64,000 bases of DNA. It comes from Tanypteryx hageni (lineage: Eukaryota; Arthropoda; Insecta; Odonata; Petaluridae). Made by a program: the position numbers and the translations under genes. Below, piece after piece: positions 11,578 to 24,365 of this stretch. The stretch covers positions 54,449,738 through 54,513,737 of the forward strand of contig CM054115.1 in the NCBI GenBank assembly GCA_028673005.1. Reading direction: 5' to 3'. The notes beneath the pieces were generated by a model. It was given only the letters and a program-made list of their open reading frames with translations, searched no databases and had not been told where the DNA came from. How positions within the stretch are numbered: the stretch's first letter is position 1; each line of letters begins with the position of its first letter.

Positions 11578-11835
11578 CTCTCCCTCCACCCTCTCTACCC
11601 CCACCCTCTCTCCCTCCCCCTCCCTCCCTCCGTCTCCCTCCCTCCCTTTATCTCCCTCCCTCTCTCTATCTCCCTCCCTCTCTCTCCTTCCCTCTCTCTC
11701 ACTCTCTCTCATTTCCTCCCCTATTCCCTTCCTCTGTCTTTCCCTTCTATCTTTTCCCTTTCTTAATCCTTTCGCACTCCCGTCCTTATTTCTCTGTGAG
11801 TAGTCATTCCTTCCACTCTCTGCCGCAGTCTCCCT
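11553..11835. repeat. TATC tail plus polypyrimidine tract
   Basis: TATC repeats to 11577 are the retrotransposon tail. From there to about 11835 the plus strand is CT-rich (CTCCCTCCCTCC type). The combination may reflect microsatellite growth from the tail. Confidence 0.9.
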
Positions 11836-14290
11836 TGTTTGACACTCATTTCTTTTCTCTTTATTTTCTCCGTAATCCTTCGCGCAAATCAAGTCACCTC
11901 AATTTGCCTTCCTCCCTCCTCTGTCAAGATGCATTTCTCTTTATGTCATTCTTTCCCTTTCCATCTCTTTCTTTTATATTATTTCCCACTCCTTTCTCCT
12001 CTCGTGTGTAAGTATCTCCCCTAATCTGTTCCTCTTTAATTTTATAACTCCTCGTTTCATTACGCCTAACTTTCCGCGATATTTTTCCAGCCTAACACAT
12101 TTTCTTTTTGCTTTAAGGTAAACAGTGTTGCAGCTTCTTAGGAATAAATAGGCTAACTCATCAAGACACCAGTTTATGTGGGCTGGTGCGGACAATGAAG
12201 AAAAAAAAACTCGGTGAAATACCGCAGCAGAGAAAAGCCATGCAGGGAATTTCTTATTCTCAGCGATAAAGCGAGGATTGTGAGAGCTGTTCCGGCACAC
12301 CGTATCGCTTAGTAGCTTTTTCATTACGTATGACTCCTGACAACAACGTCCAATATGTTAGAGGTTCGGATGTGGATGAAAATAACGACAAACGATAAAA
12401 CACGATGTAAAATGATTTTTCAAATATTTGTTCCCGTTCCTTCCGGACCCAGTTTCCCATGTCATTGTTCATATCTTCTTCGACTCCTATACACACCAAA
12501 ATGCACACACACGTATGTATAATTCATTTTCTTCGTCTTCAACAGCAACCTAATTACCTACTAAATTAGAGCTCGGACTTGCATAATTTAAGCAGTGGAT
12601 AAATATATGAGAGTGTAATATTGATGTTATAAAGGTAGGAGTTATAAGTGGCTTTCGCTCACATTATGTTTTTTTGCCAATACTTAAATTAGGCAGGGTT
12701 TCTATGATTAGTCTATTGTCGCTATAATTGGGTAAAAATTATAGGCAACGTTAAACAATAAAAATACAAAAAAATATTAAAGTTAAGTAAATAAATATAG
12801 TAAATCATAACAAAATGAATAATTTTCCGACTACCTACGCACTTGCCTAATTTACTGTTATAATTAAATGCTGAATCAACTATTATTGTTTTCATAAATT
12901 TTCATCAGCTACGGTAAGTTTTATTACATTACATTTATTACATTTCCACATTATAATCCTTTCTCCCACGAGATTCACCCTCCTCTACATTACTCTCATT
13001 GTCATCATGGTATCAAATGATTCATAAATATATGCGGATCATTAGATGTAAATATAGCTTAGTCATTAACTCAACCTGCGATAACGCTAGTGCATATTCT
13101 ATTATAAAATAACCAGCTAGGATTCCTTCACTCGGTCCATAAACTTCTGCTTTATAAATTCAATATTTTTGTATCGCAACGATCGGATCGATGGCCGTAT
13201 TAAGTTATTCCAAAAAGAGAAAAATGTCATTACCGTTCTTGACTAGGTCAGAGAAACTTCGGATGCATTTACTGCGCCACGTTTTTATTTAATATATTTT
13301 TTTTAATTCGGTCACCGTTGAATTCCCGGCGGCCATCTTTCCCACATCGTCACGTGACGTCAAAAAACACCATGGCGCACGTTAACCTACTTACCTAACA
13401 TTTCATTCCATAACGACTCCAGAGGGTCCACTGTCTTAACGCAGCCGACAAACGACGACTCGGATAGGAGCGCAAGTCAATCGGTACTATTTTCCTTCCA
13501 CTTTTTAAACATTTGATTCTTCGATATACGTATTTCCAAATTGTTACCGTATTTTTATTATTTTGTAGAGGCTGAAGAACTTTTTCAATTTTATCTAATT
13601 ATATAGGTGACGATTCTTAACCTAGATCCACGAGTTAAATAAGCGAGATCGTGTTTCCATTGAGAACAATGGCAACAGATTCTAAGCCTTACCTAGAGCG
13701 AGAGAGAGATTGAGTGTATATCCGCACGATTTATTCCGCTCGCAAGTGTAAATGATTCCCCTTTTATTTTTTCATTTCGCCGCGAATTTTGTTTTTACGA
13801 ATATGGCTTCCGCGAGTCGAATCCGCGGAGTAATCTTTCCAATGCGTTCCGGTGGATGACAGGAATTAAAAACTTAGGATCGATCTCCCTTTGTCCGTCG
13901 AGTATTCGTTTAATATTTATTTTCTCGATGCGTGGAGTACCCATTTAGGAATGGCTAATGACTTTTTAAAAACGATTCACATTATCTTTCACATATCATT
14001 TTAAAAACGCGCCGTAAATATTTTTGATATTCATGTGATAAACGTAAACACGATAAAGATGTTGAGGGTAAATTTATCATCGGGAAAGTCCCGAGATAAC
14101 TGAATGAAAAAAGTTTTGCTTGCAATAACGAACTACTACAAGTTTTCTATGAATATTTTTTTTTCACACCAGAGGCGAAGAAGTTGTTTGACTGATGTAA
14201 GTAATGCTGTTTATAGTATTATTAAAATGTTGCTTACAATAAACAATAATAGTTGAATGATAAAGAGTAAGAAGAGTGTATAGAACCTCA
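11836..14290. other. No gene recognised
   Basis: CT-rich to about 12010, then AT-rich. A 12-bp palindrome CGTCACGTGACG at 13348-13359 combines an E-box with TGACGT-type half-sites. No exon can be supported. Confidence 0.55.
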
Positions 14291-14962
14291 CAGTAGGGAT
14301 GGGCAGCGAAGGAGTCGCGAAGAGACTCTTAAGCCTTAAGAGTCGACCCTCGCGATCCCGGAGTCGACTCCACGGGTGGCGCTACTGTCATATACGAGAA
14401 TAACAATGGCTCGTAGCATAAAAAATGCCGTCGTGCAAGAATGATCATCTATAATTATTGGCCGAGCGAAGCATTTTGTCTGTTCTACGATAACTGCTGT
14501 TTCGGTTGTCTGATTTTCACCAAACTTCGTGTGCATGTACAAATACCTTAGAATCAACTGCCTACAGTTTTTCTAGAACACCACCCTTATAGTTACTGCG
14601 CAATTTCGCGCATTGCGATAAATTTTAAATCTTATCCAATCGAAACGAAAATTAGCATACATACGGAAAACATCAACCGATGAAGAAAACGTAAAATAAA
14701 AATTGCTCTAAAATGTACGGGGAGCCACCAGAGGCGCGCAATTTGCGTTCGTGTGGTCTCTCCTGTTGAGTCTCTGTGCACTTGATCTGTTTATTCGTTT
14801 GTCTGTTCTACAATAACTGCTGTCTCAACGAGGAGACAAGGCTAAGGTTCATTTGCCATTAGTTCCTTATTTGGTGCGTTTCTTATAGTTACATTTCTTT
14901 CATACATATTTTACTGCTGAGGGCTGCGATTTCAATTCTATTTAAAATTTCCATCCCCACTG
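14291..14962. mobile_element. MITE-like element, hAT-type ends
   Basis: It starts CAGTAGGGATGGG and ends TCCATCCCCACTG, an imperfect inverse. I could not match an 8-bp target duplication. A motif of about 29 bp beginning TTTGTCTGTTCTAC occurs twice inside, at about 14475 and 14798. No transposase remnant is seen. Confidence 0.5.
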
Positions 14963-15065
14963 TATGAAGTGCAGGAGAACTATGAAAACGATAACGATAT
15001 TAAACATGTGATTCCCCCCACCATCCCTAAGTGGTCTTAGGCCGAAGACCCTGCGGATCCCCTAG

Positions 15066-15084
15066 TTTATTATTATTATTATTA
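15066..15084. repeat. (TTA)n microsatellite
   Basis: Six TTA/TAT units immediately before the 151-bp tandem array. Confidence 0.9.
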
Positions 15085-15134
15085 TGCGTTTTTTGCACGA
15101 AGTTAACGAATATAGGAGAGATCGTTTCCGTCCG

Positions 15135-15770
15135 TCCGCATGTTAAAACTCGGAAACCGTTGGACGTATTATGATGAAATTTGGTATTTGGAGGTTTTGC
15201 TAAAATTTATCGACTGATTTCATTTCTGATCAAACTCGAACAAAAATGATGACCACTTTGCATGAAGATCTACAACGTTCCTTTGTTTCAACTCGGGAAC
15301 CGTCGGGCGTATTTTGATGAAATTTGGCATTGGTGAGTTTTGCTAAAATTAATTGACCGATTCCAATTTAGGTTCAAATCAGACAACAATTACGACCATT
15401 TTACATGACCTACATGTAGTTAACAATGTTCCTTTGTTTCAACTCGGGAAACGCTGGGCGTATTTTAAAAAAATTCCGTATTGGGAAGTTTTACTAAAAT
15501 TGGTCGACCGATTCCAATTTTGGTTAAAATCGGACAACAATTACGACCACTTTATATGACCTACAAATAGGTCACAGTGTTCCTTTGTTTCAACTCGGGA
15601 ACCGCTGTACATATTTTGATGAAATTTGGTATTGGGGAGTTTTGCTAAAATCGGTCGACTGATTCCAATTTTGTTTAAAATCGGACAACAATGATGACTA
15701 CTTTACATGAAGACCTACATGTAGTTTACAATGTTCCTTTGTTTCAACTCGGGAACTGCTTGACATATAA
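15135..15770 (+). repeat. ~151-bp tandem repeat, four units plus partial
   Basis: The anchor AACTCGGGAAC (and variants) recurs at about 15146, 15290, 15441, 15592 and 15746, giving periods of 144, 151, 151 and 154. Each unit also carries GATGAAATTTGGTATT, a GGTCGACCGATTCCAATTTT block and CATGTAGTTTACAATGTTCC or variants. The units have diverged noticeably. No frame runs through the array. Confidence 0.93.
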
Positions 15771-16146
15771 AATATTGAGAACATTGTGAAATCTCAAAGA
15801 ACGCATTTGGAAACTCTGTGTACTCCGAAATGGAGTACACCTTTTCAATCTTGTTATTAACTCTATTGTTATATTAATTATATATATTATTGATAATGTT
15901 AGCCTTGCCTTGGCGGACAGCGATCGAATGAGAAAGTAATGATTATTGTAAATTTCCTTGAAAATTTTGTGTACGTTAACGTGAAAAAATACGACGCTAA
16001 CTGTGGAAACATTAATAAAGGATTTAAAATGCCCATTACTATATGTTTCTACGTTCATTGCCTCCAAATAAAAATTATACAGCGTATTTTTACCGGAGAA
16101 TATTACTTTTCAAATAAAGCTTTGATAATTTAAAAAAACAAGACAT
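15771..16146. other. No gene recognised
   Basis: AT-rich, with a short inverted pair GTGTACTCC...GGAGTACAC at 15818-15840. No supported coding feature. Confidence 0.55.
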
Positions 16147-16205
16147 TTGGATCGAACTCAGACCTACGCCGTATGAGCTATGCACGATATCTGCTCGGCC
16201 ATTTA
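16147..16205 (-). repeat. tRNA-derived SINE head
   Basis: On the minus strand, an A box TGGCCGAGCAGA (16190-16201) and a B box TGAGTTCGATCC (16149-16160) are about 30 nt apart, as in a tRNA-type polymerase III promoter. No closed acceptor stem is visible, so this is a SINE head or tRNA pseudogene and not a functional tRNA. It differs from the SINE at 1.5 kb. Confidence 0.6.
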
Positions 16206-19200
16206 CTTTCTAATCAATAATTCGGCAATGAAGCCTATTAAGGTCCATACGATGTTTTTGCATATTTTCGACGCTGATTTCTCGAGCCCAAGGGGCCATT
16301 CACAAAAACCCCGAGACACGGGTCTCCTTATTTTTATGTAGAATCACCAGGTCGCGTGTCATCAAAATCCGTGACCCGAAGGTCGTAGCCTCTTCTTGTC
16401 AGTACAATCAAATGACCTTACCTGTAATACCACTATAGAGTGGAATTACCCATTAGTCTTTCCTAAACACTTATCATCCTTCAACCTCGTGATCCTCTAA
16501 ATCCGCCTCAAAGGACGAGAATAACTTCTCAAAAGAGAGATTGTGATTGTTAGGACTTTTTGCAATTAGACCTGGTCGTATAATTTTATTAATATCCCGA
16601 AAAATCAAATATTTGTCTTCTTTGAGTGAAATCTAAAAAATAAAAGACTGGTTACTTGATACCATTGTAGATGTTTAAAAGGTTACCATATTTCTATTAT
16701 TTTCTGATTGCATTTTAAAAATTGGCACCTCCCGACAATCCTCTGGCTTGGGAGGATCTAGATGATTCTTGGTCTATTCATTAAAGTGTAACTGTTTTCC
16801 ATTTTATGAGAAAAAAACCGTACTTAACTTTATTTTGATGACAATACTGAATTTAAAAATATATTCTATTGAAAGGTATATTTTTGTAAGCCAATTCAGG
16901 TGTATTATATTAATTAAATAATTAAATCTCGATGTAATTCTTAATAGACGTAAAATCAAAATGTAAATATGCTATTCGTAGAGCGCGCTGGCTTCGCGCA
17001 AAGTTTACGATGACGTCACGCGGAATCGACTCAAAATTTTTACACTCGGAGTACTTTCTTTTATGTTTCAGTTATAACGCAAGTGGTTGTCTAAACTCCT
17101 CTCACTCCTCTTTTTTTTAGCGTCAGCCGATCATATTCATGGATAGACTCCCAATTTCCATCTCTATTGCGGAATTTAGAATTAAAGCAGCAGCTTCTCG
17201 CAAGGGAATTCTCTTCCTGGAGACCTCGTAGTTATCCTTCGTTCGTAGCTCATCCAGAATCTTGATCTCCTAATCGACCAAAATTCACGGAATATTCCGT
17301 TTATCTATCTAAGCACCTTTTCCACCCCGCAGAATAATAGGTAGTTTCAAAAGGTCATCGCTTCCACGGTCGCTTTCTTTTGTTCTTATAGCAAGATCAT
17401 AACGATCCACCCGTGAACTCCGATAATTCCTGGAGGCATCATGTGACTGGATTGGTATTTTTTTCAAATGGTGGTAAGACCGCTTATCGACGACTTCGCT
17501 CCATGCTATCACTTAGCACATATTTTACGTTAACTATGTCGTTACGTCTAGGTAGTTTCCGCCGCATACCACGCCTACCATCTTACGGAATAACTAGTGT
17601 TCTTTATTTTTTATACAGATGTGTAAAATTGCATTTAAATGTTCGTTAAGGAGAATTGTAGAGGAAAGGCATTTCATTTTTGTGTACGCGCTCTACCATT
17701 CATATGCGCACGTGCGCATACACATAAAATGTGACTCGCACCGCTCTCCATTCATGTTCTTAGAAATGCATGATAACTTCATAGTATAGAGATTCACCCG
17801 ATGGGAGATTCGTAACACCGAGTTATAAAGAAATGTTGAATCAATCCAATTCGTTTACTACGCTGAAAGCAACATGGCAACGTGTGTCTGAGTCCATTTG
17901 ACTTCGTTATTTATTACATTGTTCGTAATTCTCAAGTATTAAAAGCACAATATTCCATCTTGTAGATAGTTGGGGATTATTTATATATATGCAACATACG
18001 TTTCCGAAACAAAAGCAATTCATTCATAAAAGGAGGGCATGATTATATTTACCCACTTACTGTTCATCCCTGTCTTTCATTATTACTCGAGATGTGCCAA
18101 TTTCGACGGTTCATATTCAACTCGATCACGATATCCATCAATTATTTATACCAATTTCCGCCCAACTATTTGACACGAGCTATTAGTGTGAAATTTTAAC
18201 GTGACGCGAGATTATTCTTACGAAAAAACTTCTTAGTTTCAATATGTATACATATCTTTCACTTTGGTTAATCGAGTTTAACGTGCCCAAAATGATCGAT
18301 GAAGCACTTTCCCAGAATAGAAATAGAGGGAGACCATTTCGACCGGTTAGACCCGCGGGTAATATTTTTTCCCATCCGAATTCGTTTTGAGAAATCAAAA
18401 TCTTCCGGTGACAAAGAGGCCATTATGGATATTTAAACCTTTGGAGAGAGGAGAGATCTTTAGTGTTAGGAAAACCGGTATTAATAGCCCCATAGCCCAC
18501 CAGCAAAATCTTATCTGGGTGTTTTCGCTCCCGCCATCTATCACCTGGTGCTTCAACCTCATTATTCTCCCGCTGTGGACTAAAAATGAATCACTCTTTC
18601 CGCTCCTTTTATATTCTCCCACCCCCCTCTTTCTATCTCTCTCTTGTCTCCACGCAGCGTATATATTTATACAAAAATACAGGCGGTGAATTTTTTTATC
18701 TGCTTAATATTTTATGAATGACATGCTCCTATTCTCTGTCTCTCGATCATTTTTTCCCATTGCCTTTACTTATCGTATTATTTAAGCAACCTTGACTCAC
18801 TTGAAATATTTTTAAAACTCCCCGATTCGCGCGTGCCTCTATTGCTCCTGCCTAGTTAAGGAAGTTGGTTAAAATGTCTAAATATAGAACGGGAGGAAAA
18901 ACGCGGCAGAATTCGCGAAAAAAATCTCGACTGCGTGTCTCTCTCCGTTCTTCTTCTGGCCGTCGCTGTTACAGCCCGTTAAAAGTGAGCGTGAGCCTTG
19001 TGTGTGTCTTCTTTTTAGAATTCTTCGTGATATTAGAACAGAATTCTTCCAACCATTGAAAATATATACTTAGTTAAAACAAATTTTATGTATTCAACCT
19101 AAATTTTTTTATATTACTACGGGGAAATTATATCATCTAAAATGTTGCAAGCCAATGGCAAAACCTCTCACAAATAGAAATAAGAATAAGCATGTTTATG

Positions 19201-20847
19201 TGTACTTCGATTTTTCGTTCCTAAGGAAAACTTCGGATAATTACTCGATACTGTTTACGGTGAAGGAGTTTTGTTCATTTACTATTATATTGTTTCGTGT
19301 GTCGCATTACCCCTTTTCATACACTGGGTACTTGTTAATTTTTCAATTAAAATGTAAATTCCAGAGCAAGCATTTAAGTATAAAAATTTGAAAAATAAAG
19401 TACCTTCGTAAGGTATTTACAATGCTCCCCCATAAGACGAGCTCGAAAATTATCTAGCGAATTTATTAAAATGTATTTATAAATTTTTCTTTAAGACTCA
19501 AAATAGTCTTGATAGATTATTTCGTAATATCATGTTATGCATTATTCGGAGTCAGCAAAGTTTATCTTCCATAAAATCTCGCATCCCCGTTAAACTAGCG
19601 CTTCATCTCCATAAACAATTCAACTATAAACATCCCAAGCATATCTTTAATTACGGTGCTTTTAGCATAACGAACCACATCATTTAAGACGAAAATAATT
19701 CTGGAAAGAATTGAAGACACCTCCCGAAGTACTCGGTTCGAGCCTGGTGTAAGGGAACGTCTCATATATCAAGCTTAATTACCGCCATATACCCGAACGT
19801 ATTTCGACCACGGGGGCCATAAAGCAGTTCTTGGACCCAAAAGAAGAATATTACAAAGTGAGAATGATTCATTTTCACTTCTCACGGCATTGCGGGACCC
19901 GCTGGCAACATGTGCAATAACCGAAGCTCGGTTCATAAGTGTCTCTCAAGACATCCAACGTGTTCCAGTATAACCCCAGCGCGCCGGTTTCAACATCGCT
20001 TTAGGTTAATATTTCTTTAATCCTTTTATGGTGGCATATGCGGAGCGTGAAAGAGGCCCTGAATTTCACAGGGAAGGATTAATTGAAAGCTATTTAAATT
20101 AAGATATATGAGAGGGATGTCCAAACCTTGGATGCAACGCTCTGTATTTCATGGGTTTGGGCATCCCAAATATTAGGAAAGAGGACGGTCATGGAACTAC
20201 GTTCTTCTAGAGATGTGGACGCCATGTAGAACCTAAGAAACAAGTTTTGCGTGCAATAAAACGAATAAGGTCAGTCATGTAACGATTTAAATCAGCTTGA
20301 TTAAAAGCTTACGGAATGAATAGCCGAGGAAGGTTTTTAGGAGAATGGAATATCGAAGAAGGGTTCCGAAGGAAACACGCTTTGATAACATGCAAACAAA
20401 AAGGGGATTCTGCAAAATTTTGAAGAGAGGACAGGGTTACGGTAGGATGGAGGTGCTTCAAAAATGGGCGTTTAGAGGTTCGAACCGTGGGCCTACGGAA
20501 AGGCAGAAAGCCGACGATGAGGTGGACTCTACCGGAGATGGAAGCGGTTTAACCGCGTCGTGCCCCCAATCAAGCGAGATAGCCGCATGCTTCTCTGCGC
20601 ATATAAACGCATTATGCGACATAGTGTGATATTAACTTTTCCGGTTGAGGTCGAATATAGAACCTTTAGAGGGAAAAGGTGGAGTTGACCGTTGGCCGGT
20701 TGGCGTTATATTCGGGGCCGGTCGCTTTTCTCTCATTCTTGGGAATTTTTTCATGTCAAAATATTGATATGTAATAAGACAGTTTTCTTGATTGCGTAAT
20801 TGTAAGAAAGTATCTTCAAGTTTTTATGCGGGATGGCGATTCCAAAT
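16206..20847. other. No gene recognised
   Basis: About 4.6 kb with no supported gene. A few frames of 64-100 codons (around 18.4, 18.9 and 20.4 kb) show no domain. A perfect 18-bp palindrome lies at 17703-17720. Confidence 0.5.
17703..17720. promoter_or_regulatory. 18-bp perfect palindrome with CACGTG core
   Basis: TATGCGCACGTGCGCATA is a perfect dyad with an E-box at its centre. It could bind a bHLH dimer, but no gene is visible nearby, so a regulatory role is only inference. Confidence 0.4.
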
Positions 20848-20950
20848 TAGTATTAGTATAATCCGAACTAATTAATGCAAGGGCATGTTCGGAATATCGA
20901 GGTGTCCGAATTACTGGATTCTGGTAAAATAACGAGGATAAAATCTTTTA

Positions 20951-21582
20951 CAGGTTTCCCTCGCTTTATGCGGGTTTGCTTTATACGAATTCGCTATTAT
21001 GCGACAAACCTATTGCTACCGGAATTTCTTTTTATGCGTCTTTGATTCGCTCTTATGCAGTTACGGAGCTAGTGCAATACAAATGAAAGAAAGTTCTCCA
21101 CTACACCTCAAGGCGACCATTCAATCTCTCAATGTCTCTTATGCTGTGTGTATTAGTACGACAGTAAAAGAGATGACAGTGGAGAGGATATTGTAGAGTG
21201 GAGATAAGACGGAGATTTCGTGTGATACTGTTTGAGTACACTTGAGAAGTTTTGTCTCCTTACTCGCGAAACTTGAGTTGGGACAAGACAACCCTCCAGT
21301 ACTTGAAACCTCTACTATTATGCCACTCACTGCAGCCACCACTTGTGCTCATCTGCTTCCTTTTATTGGCGAGTATAATTTGGGGTTAAGTAATTGTTTT
21401 AAGTTTGTATTTAGCACATAAGAAGTCGTTATGGAGCAAAAACTCGCGTCTTGGAGGGGAGTTAGGATTGCTCATGCAACGTATCCCTATTTTTACATGT
21501 AAATATGGGTTCTGTTTATGCGAATTCGCTTTATGCGTCACTTTCCTGGAAAGTAAGCTCCGCATAAAGAGAGGGAAACCTG
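20951..21582. mobile_element. Pogo/Tigger-like MITE (632 bp), nested
   Basis: The left end CAGGTTTCCCTCGCTTTATG and the right end (inverse CAGGTTTCCCTCTCTTTATG) agree at 19 of 20. Subterminal TTATGCG motifs recur (TTTATACGAATTCGC, TTATGCGAATTCGC). It is preceded by TA; the right flank is AA, so the TA duplication is not confirmed. No transposase remnant is seen. Confidence 0.8.
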
Positions 21583-21630
21583 AAGGTATTATATTTCTGT
21601 AAATAAAACACCAATTAATGTACTTACAGA

Positions 21631-22017
21631 CAGAGCCGTCTCTAAGACCCGCGGGGCTCCGGGCGAGAGGGTTGCCGCGGGGCCCCCTATTTATACAAAT
21701 CAAATTTCTCATTTAATTTTAATTTTATTATTGTTTTCAAGTTTATGTAATTTTTTCTCCTAAAATACAGTAGGTGAAATATATTTTTTAAACCATTATA
21801 TATTACATATTTATTTTCCTATATTTAGTAATTGGAAATTAATGAGGAAAGCATACGAGTATATATAAACAGTACACGAGTAAACGTGCACCTATCTCCT
21901 CTTCTCGAGACAATTTCTCTAATACAATTGCTACTATAGCTCCTCATAGACGCGGGGCCCTCATAGGCGCGGGACCTTGGGGGACTGCCCACCCAGTCCC
22001 CCCTTCAGACGGCTCTG
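21631..22017. mobile_element. Non-autonomous hAT element (387 bp), nested
   Basis: The first 11 bases of the ends, CAGAGCCGTCT, are identical in inverse orientation. The target duplication is CTTACAGA (21623-21630) and CTTACTGA (22018-22025), 7 of 8. GC-rich GCGGGGCCC blocks sit near both ends around an AT-rich core. It has no coding content and interrupts the outer pogo-like element. Confidence 0.92.
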
Positions 22018-22113
22018 CTTACTGATCACTAAAATCACTGTGAGATATCCGCGTTGATGGACGGAAAAATTGTACTCCACACTGGGCCGCGGCAGTAGGA
22101 ATGAGCGATATAT

Positions 22114-22129
22114 GCACGGCCGGCCGTGC
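22114..22129. repeat. 16-bp GC-rich palindrome
   Basis: GCACGGCCGGCCGTGC is a perfect dyad within the residual body of the outer element. Its role is unknown. Confidence 0.7.
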
Positions 22130-22278
22130 CGATATCGGTCATTTGTTACAAAATAAAAGCTTCAAATTTCACTTTCCGACGCTCGCTTCGCTTAACCGAC
22201 ACTTTACACCTGATGTTGAGAAACAGTTCGGATTACTGGGAGTTCGGATTACCGTGGGTTCGGATTATAGAGGCACTG

Positions 22279-24357
22279 TATTTCAAATGCCCCAAATGAT
22301 ACTTTCGGAACTAGGAACAAAAAAGAGAGTATAATTCGGAATGGTATGTTGTTATGGTGCATAGTGCGTCATTTTCGAGGTCACATGTTATTGCAAAGTT
22401 TCCGTGAAAAGCTTAGCATTTATCAAAACTGTTTTTCCTCGCGGATTCAAAACCAAATCATACATTATACTGATTAAGTGTGGAATCAATTAGCGCTCCC
22501 AATGCTGTCCATTCCCCCGGGTGAGGCACCGAAATTCACGCACGCTCTCGACCTCACAGCTAACCGACATGATTTGGACTAATTATTTTAGGCTCCATTT
22601 TTAATCGCATATTTTTGTAGCTCCGAGCGTGCACTGTCCATCGAATAAAAATAAACGCAATTTTAATAAAAAGCATCCACCGTTTCTTCTATTTCCGACA
22701 CGATTCTTTTTTATGCTTTCGTCTGTCGTCCTTCTCTCGGCGGCCCATTATAAATTCAACCTCGCTTTGCCTCGGGTGTCATTCTCACACACTATGTGGC
22801 ACCGTCATCATCATCTCTCCAGCCGCTTTTTCAGCGCCATCTAGACCAAACTATAACTCTCCCGCCTATTCTCGTCCTCCTAAGCCAACATTTAAACATC
22901 ACATCATTCTTTTGAAAGGATCATATTTTTCCCGAAAAATACAGCGTGTAACTCAAAACCATTTTGAAATAGTCATTATATAAAAAAGAAGCATCTTGAT
23001 TTAAGTTTTCTATATCACTTGGCACCGCGTGGATGGGTAATTTCCCCCTCTTTCGTAGTGACGTGTCACGTGATGCATAGTGGGTTCTAATTTGAAATTA
23101 GCTCTATCCCATTAGTATCTTGAATTTTTTAACGATGCGGGTAAATATTCTGGTGATTATTCTCTGGAAGGAATTCATAGCAGCTACTTATTATATGAAG
23201 GTGTAAAAAAATGTAACAGTACATTTAACCCTCGCGGTATTACAACCTTTTCCATTAAAATCTATACTAATAACGTAATGCATTATTCTTGTAATAATAG
23301 ATATGTTAGGCAATAGAATATAAATTTAAAGATTTATTTTTTATTTTTAATCTGTTAAAATATTTTCACAGTTTCTGGTTGACCTCTCATAAGAGGGATT
23401 CTAAAATTAGGCTCCTGAATTCCGGCTATTTTTTTTAATACGACCTAAAATCATGTTTTTTTTTGTTTTAGCAATCGTTGACTTCGAAATACGCCATCTC
23501 CGACACTGCAGGCAACCTACCTATCTACTTCATCTGCGTCAATGAAAACTTTTAGCATTTTTGTGTCCAACACTAGGCAGTATTGGCAAGAAAAAGCGGA
23601 TGAGAATTCGGTAAGTACAAATGATTACTTTGTTGATAAATTCATTTTTATTTATTATTTTATGTAATATATTTCCTTATCTAATAGAGGCAATATTTAT
23701 AATCTGCTATTGGTGTACAATCACTGATAAGGGCTGCTTTGAGGCCGAAATGGTCATTTGGTTTTCTCAACCTTTTAATGGCTATTGGAGAAGCAGTTTG
23801 TGTTTTTGGGCTCAAATTGAATATTGATCAGTTTTTACAATATCGTAAGAAATGATACAAATTTTGCCAAAGGTAACAACATAATCGGTCGTCGAAGGTT
23901 TCTTATATCTGGAAAATTTAAAAAACCGACAACTTACTCGTCCCGAAGAGACCGAATGTGAGAGGTTTTACTTATAGTTTAACTGCATCTCTCCTATCTG
24001 TGATATGCAATAACTAAATGACAATGAATAGTGAGATTCCACGCTTCCTTTTCAAAATTGAATATTTTGCATTGCGTTTTTCGTCTATTTAAAGTTATAT
24101 TCTCTAAAATTTCTGATGGAAAATGACTACAATCCGAAGATTATAGGTTAATAACAGCTCATTGACATAAATGGGTGAATAATTTGATGGATTAAATGCT
24201 CACCGCTTGTTGAGAGCTTAAGTGAATGGAAGAATCGTTGTTGAAATGGAGAAGAAGACTATTAACGAAGAGGGTTGTTATTCACGCGAGAACAACTCAC
24301 ATTTAATGAGAAATATATAGCTTAGAAACGAAAGGGAGACTCACTTTATTATTTTTG
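22279..24357. other. No gene recognised; one exon-like interval
   Basis: No domain-bearing frame is seen. The interval 23472-23610 is bracketed by a strong acceptor-like pyrimidine run ending TTTTAG and by a donor-like GTAAGT, but all three frames in it contain stops. It is therefore either non-coding or a chance match. Confidence 0.5.
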
Positions 24358-24365
24358 TCGAGTCT

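Larger units (their letters stand above)
20848..22278. mobile_element. Outer pogo-like element, hosts two nested MITEs
   Basis: The left end near 20848 carries ATAATCCGAAC. The right end GTTCGGATTATAGAGGCACTG stops at 22278, followed by TA. The two ends are inverted copies (about 15 of 21 matching). GTTCGGATTA occurs three times about 15 bp apart just inside the right end, a subterminal-repeat pattern common in pogo/Tigger-type MITEs. The left TA duplication is not clear. Two other elements lie within (20951-21582 and 21631-22017), so this is the oldest of the three. Confidence 0.6.

Noticed and set aside
11572..11892. Arg/Glu-rich minus-strand frame (106 codons)
   Set aside because: It is the antisense of a CT-rich tract, giving the expected E/R/G repeats, and not a real RE-rich protein.
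14291..14962. hAT element with confirmed target duplication
   Set aside because: The ends look right, but the flanks GAACCTCA and TATGAAGT do not match, so only a tentative MITE call was kept.
20470..20515. Possible tRNA gene (GGTTCGAACC-type B box)
   Set aside because: No matching A box at proper distance and no acceptor or anticodon stems on either strand. B-box-like matches at 19737 and 61138 fail in the same way.
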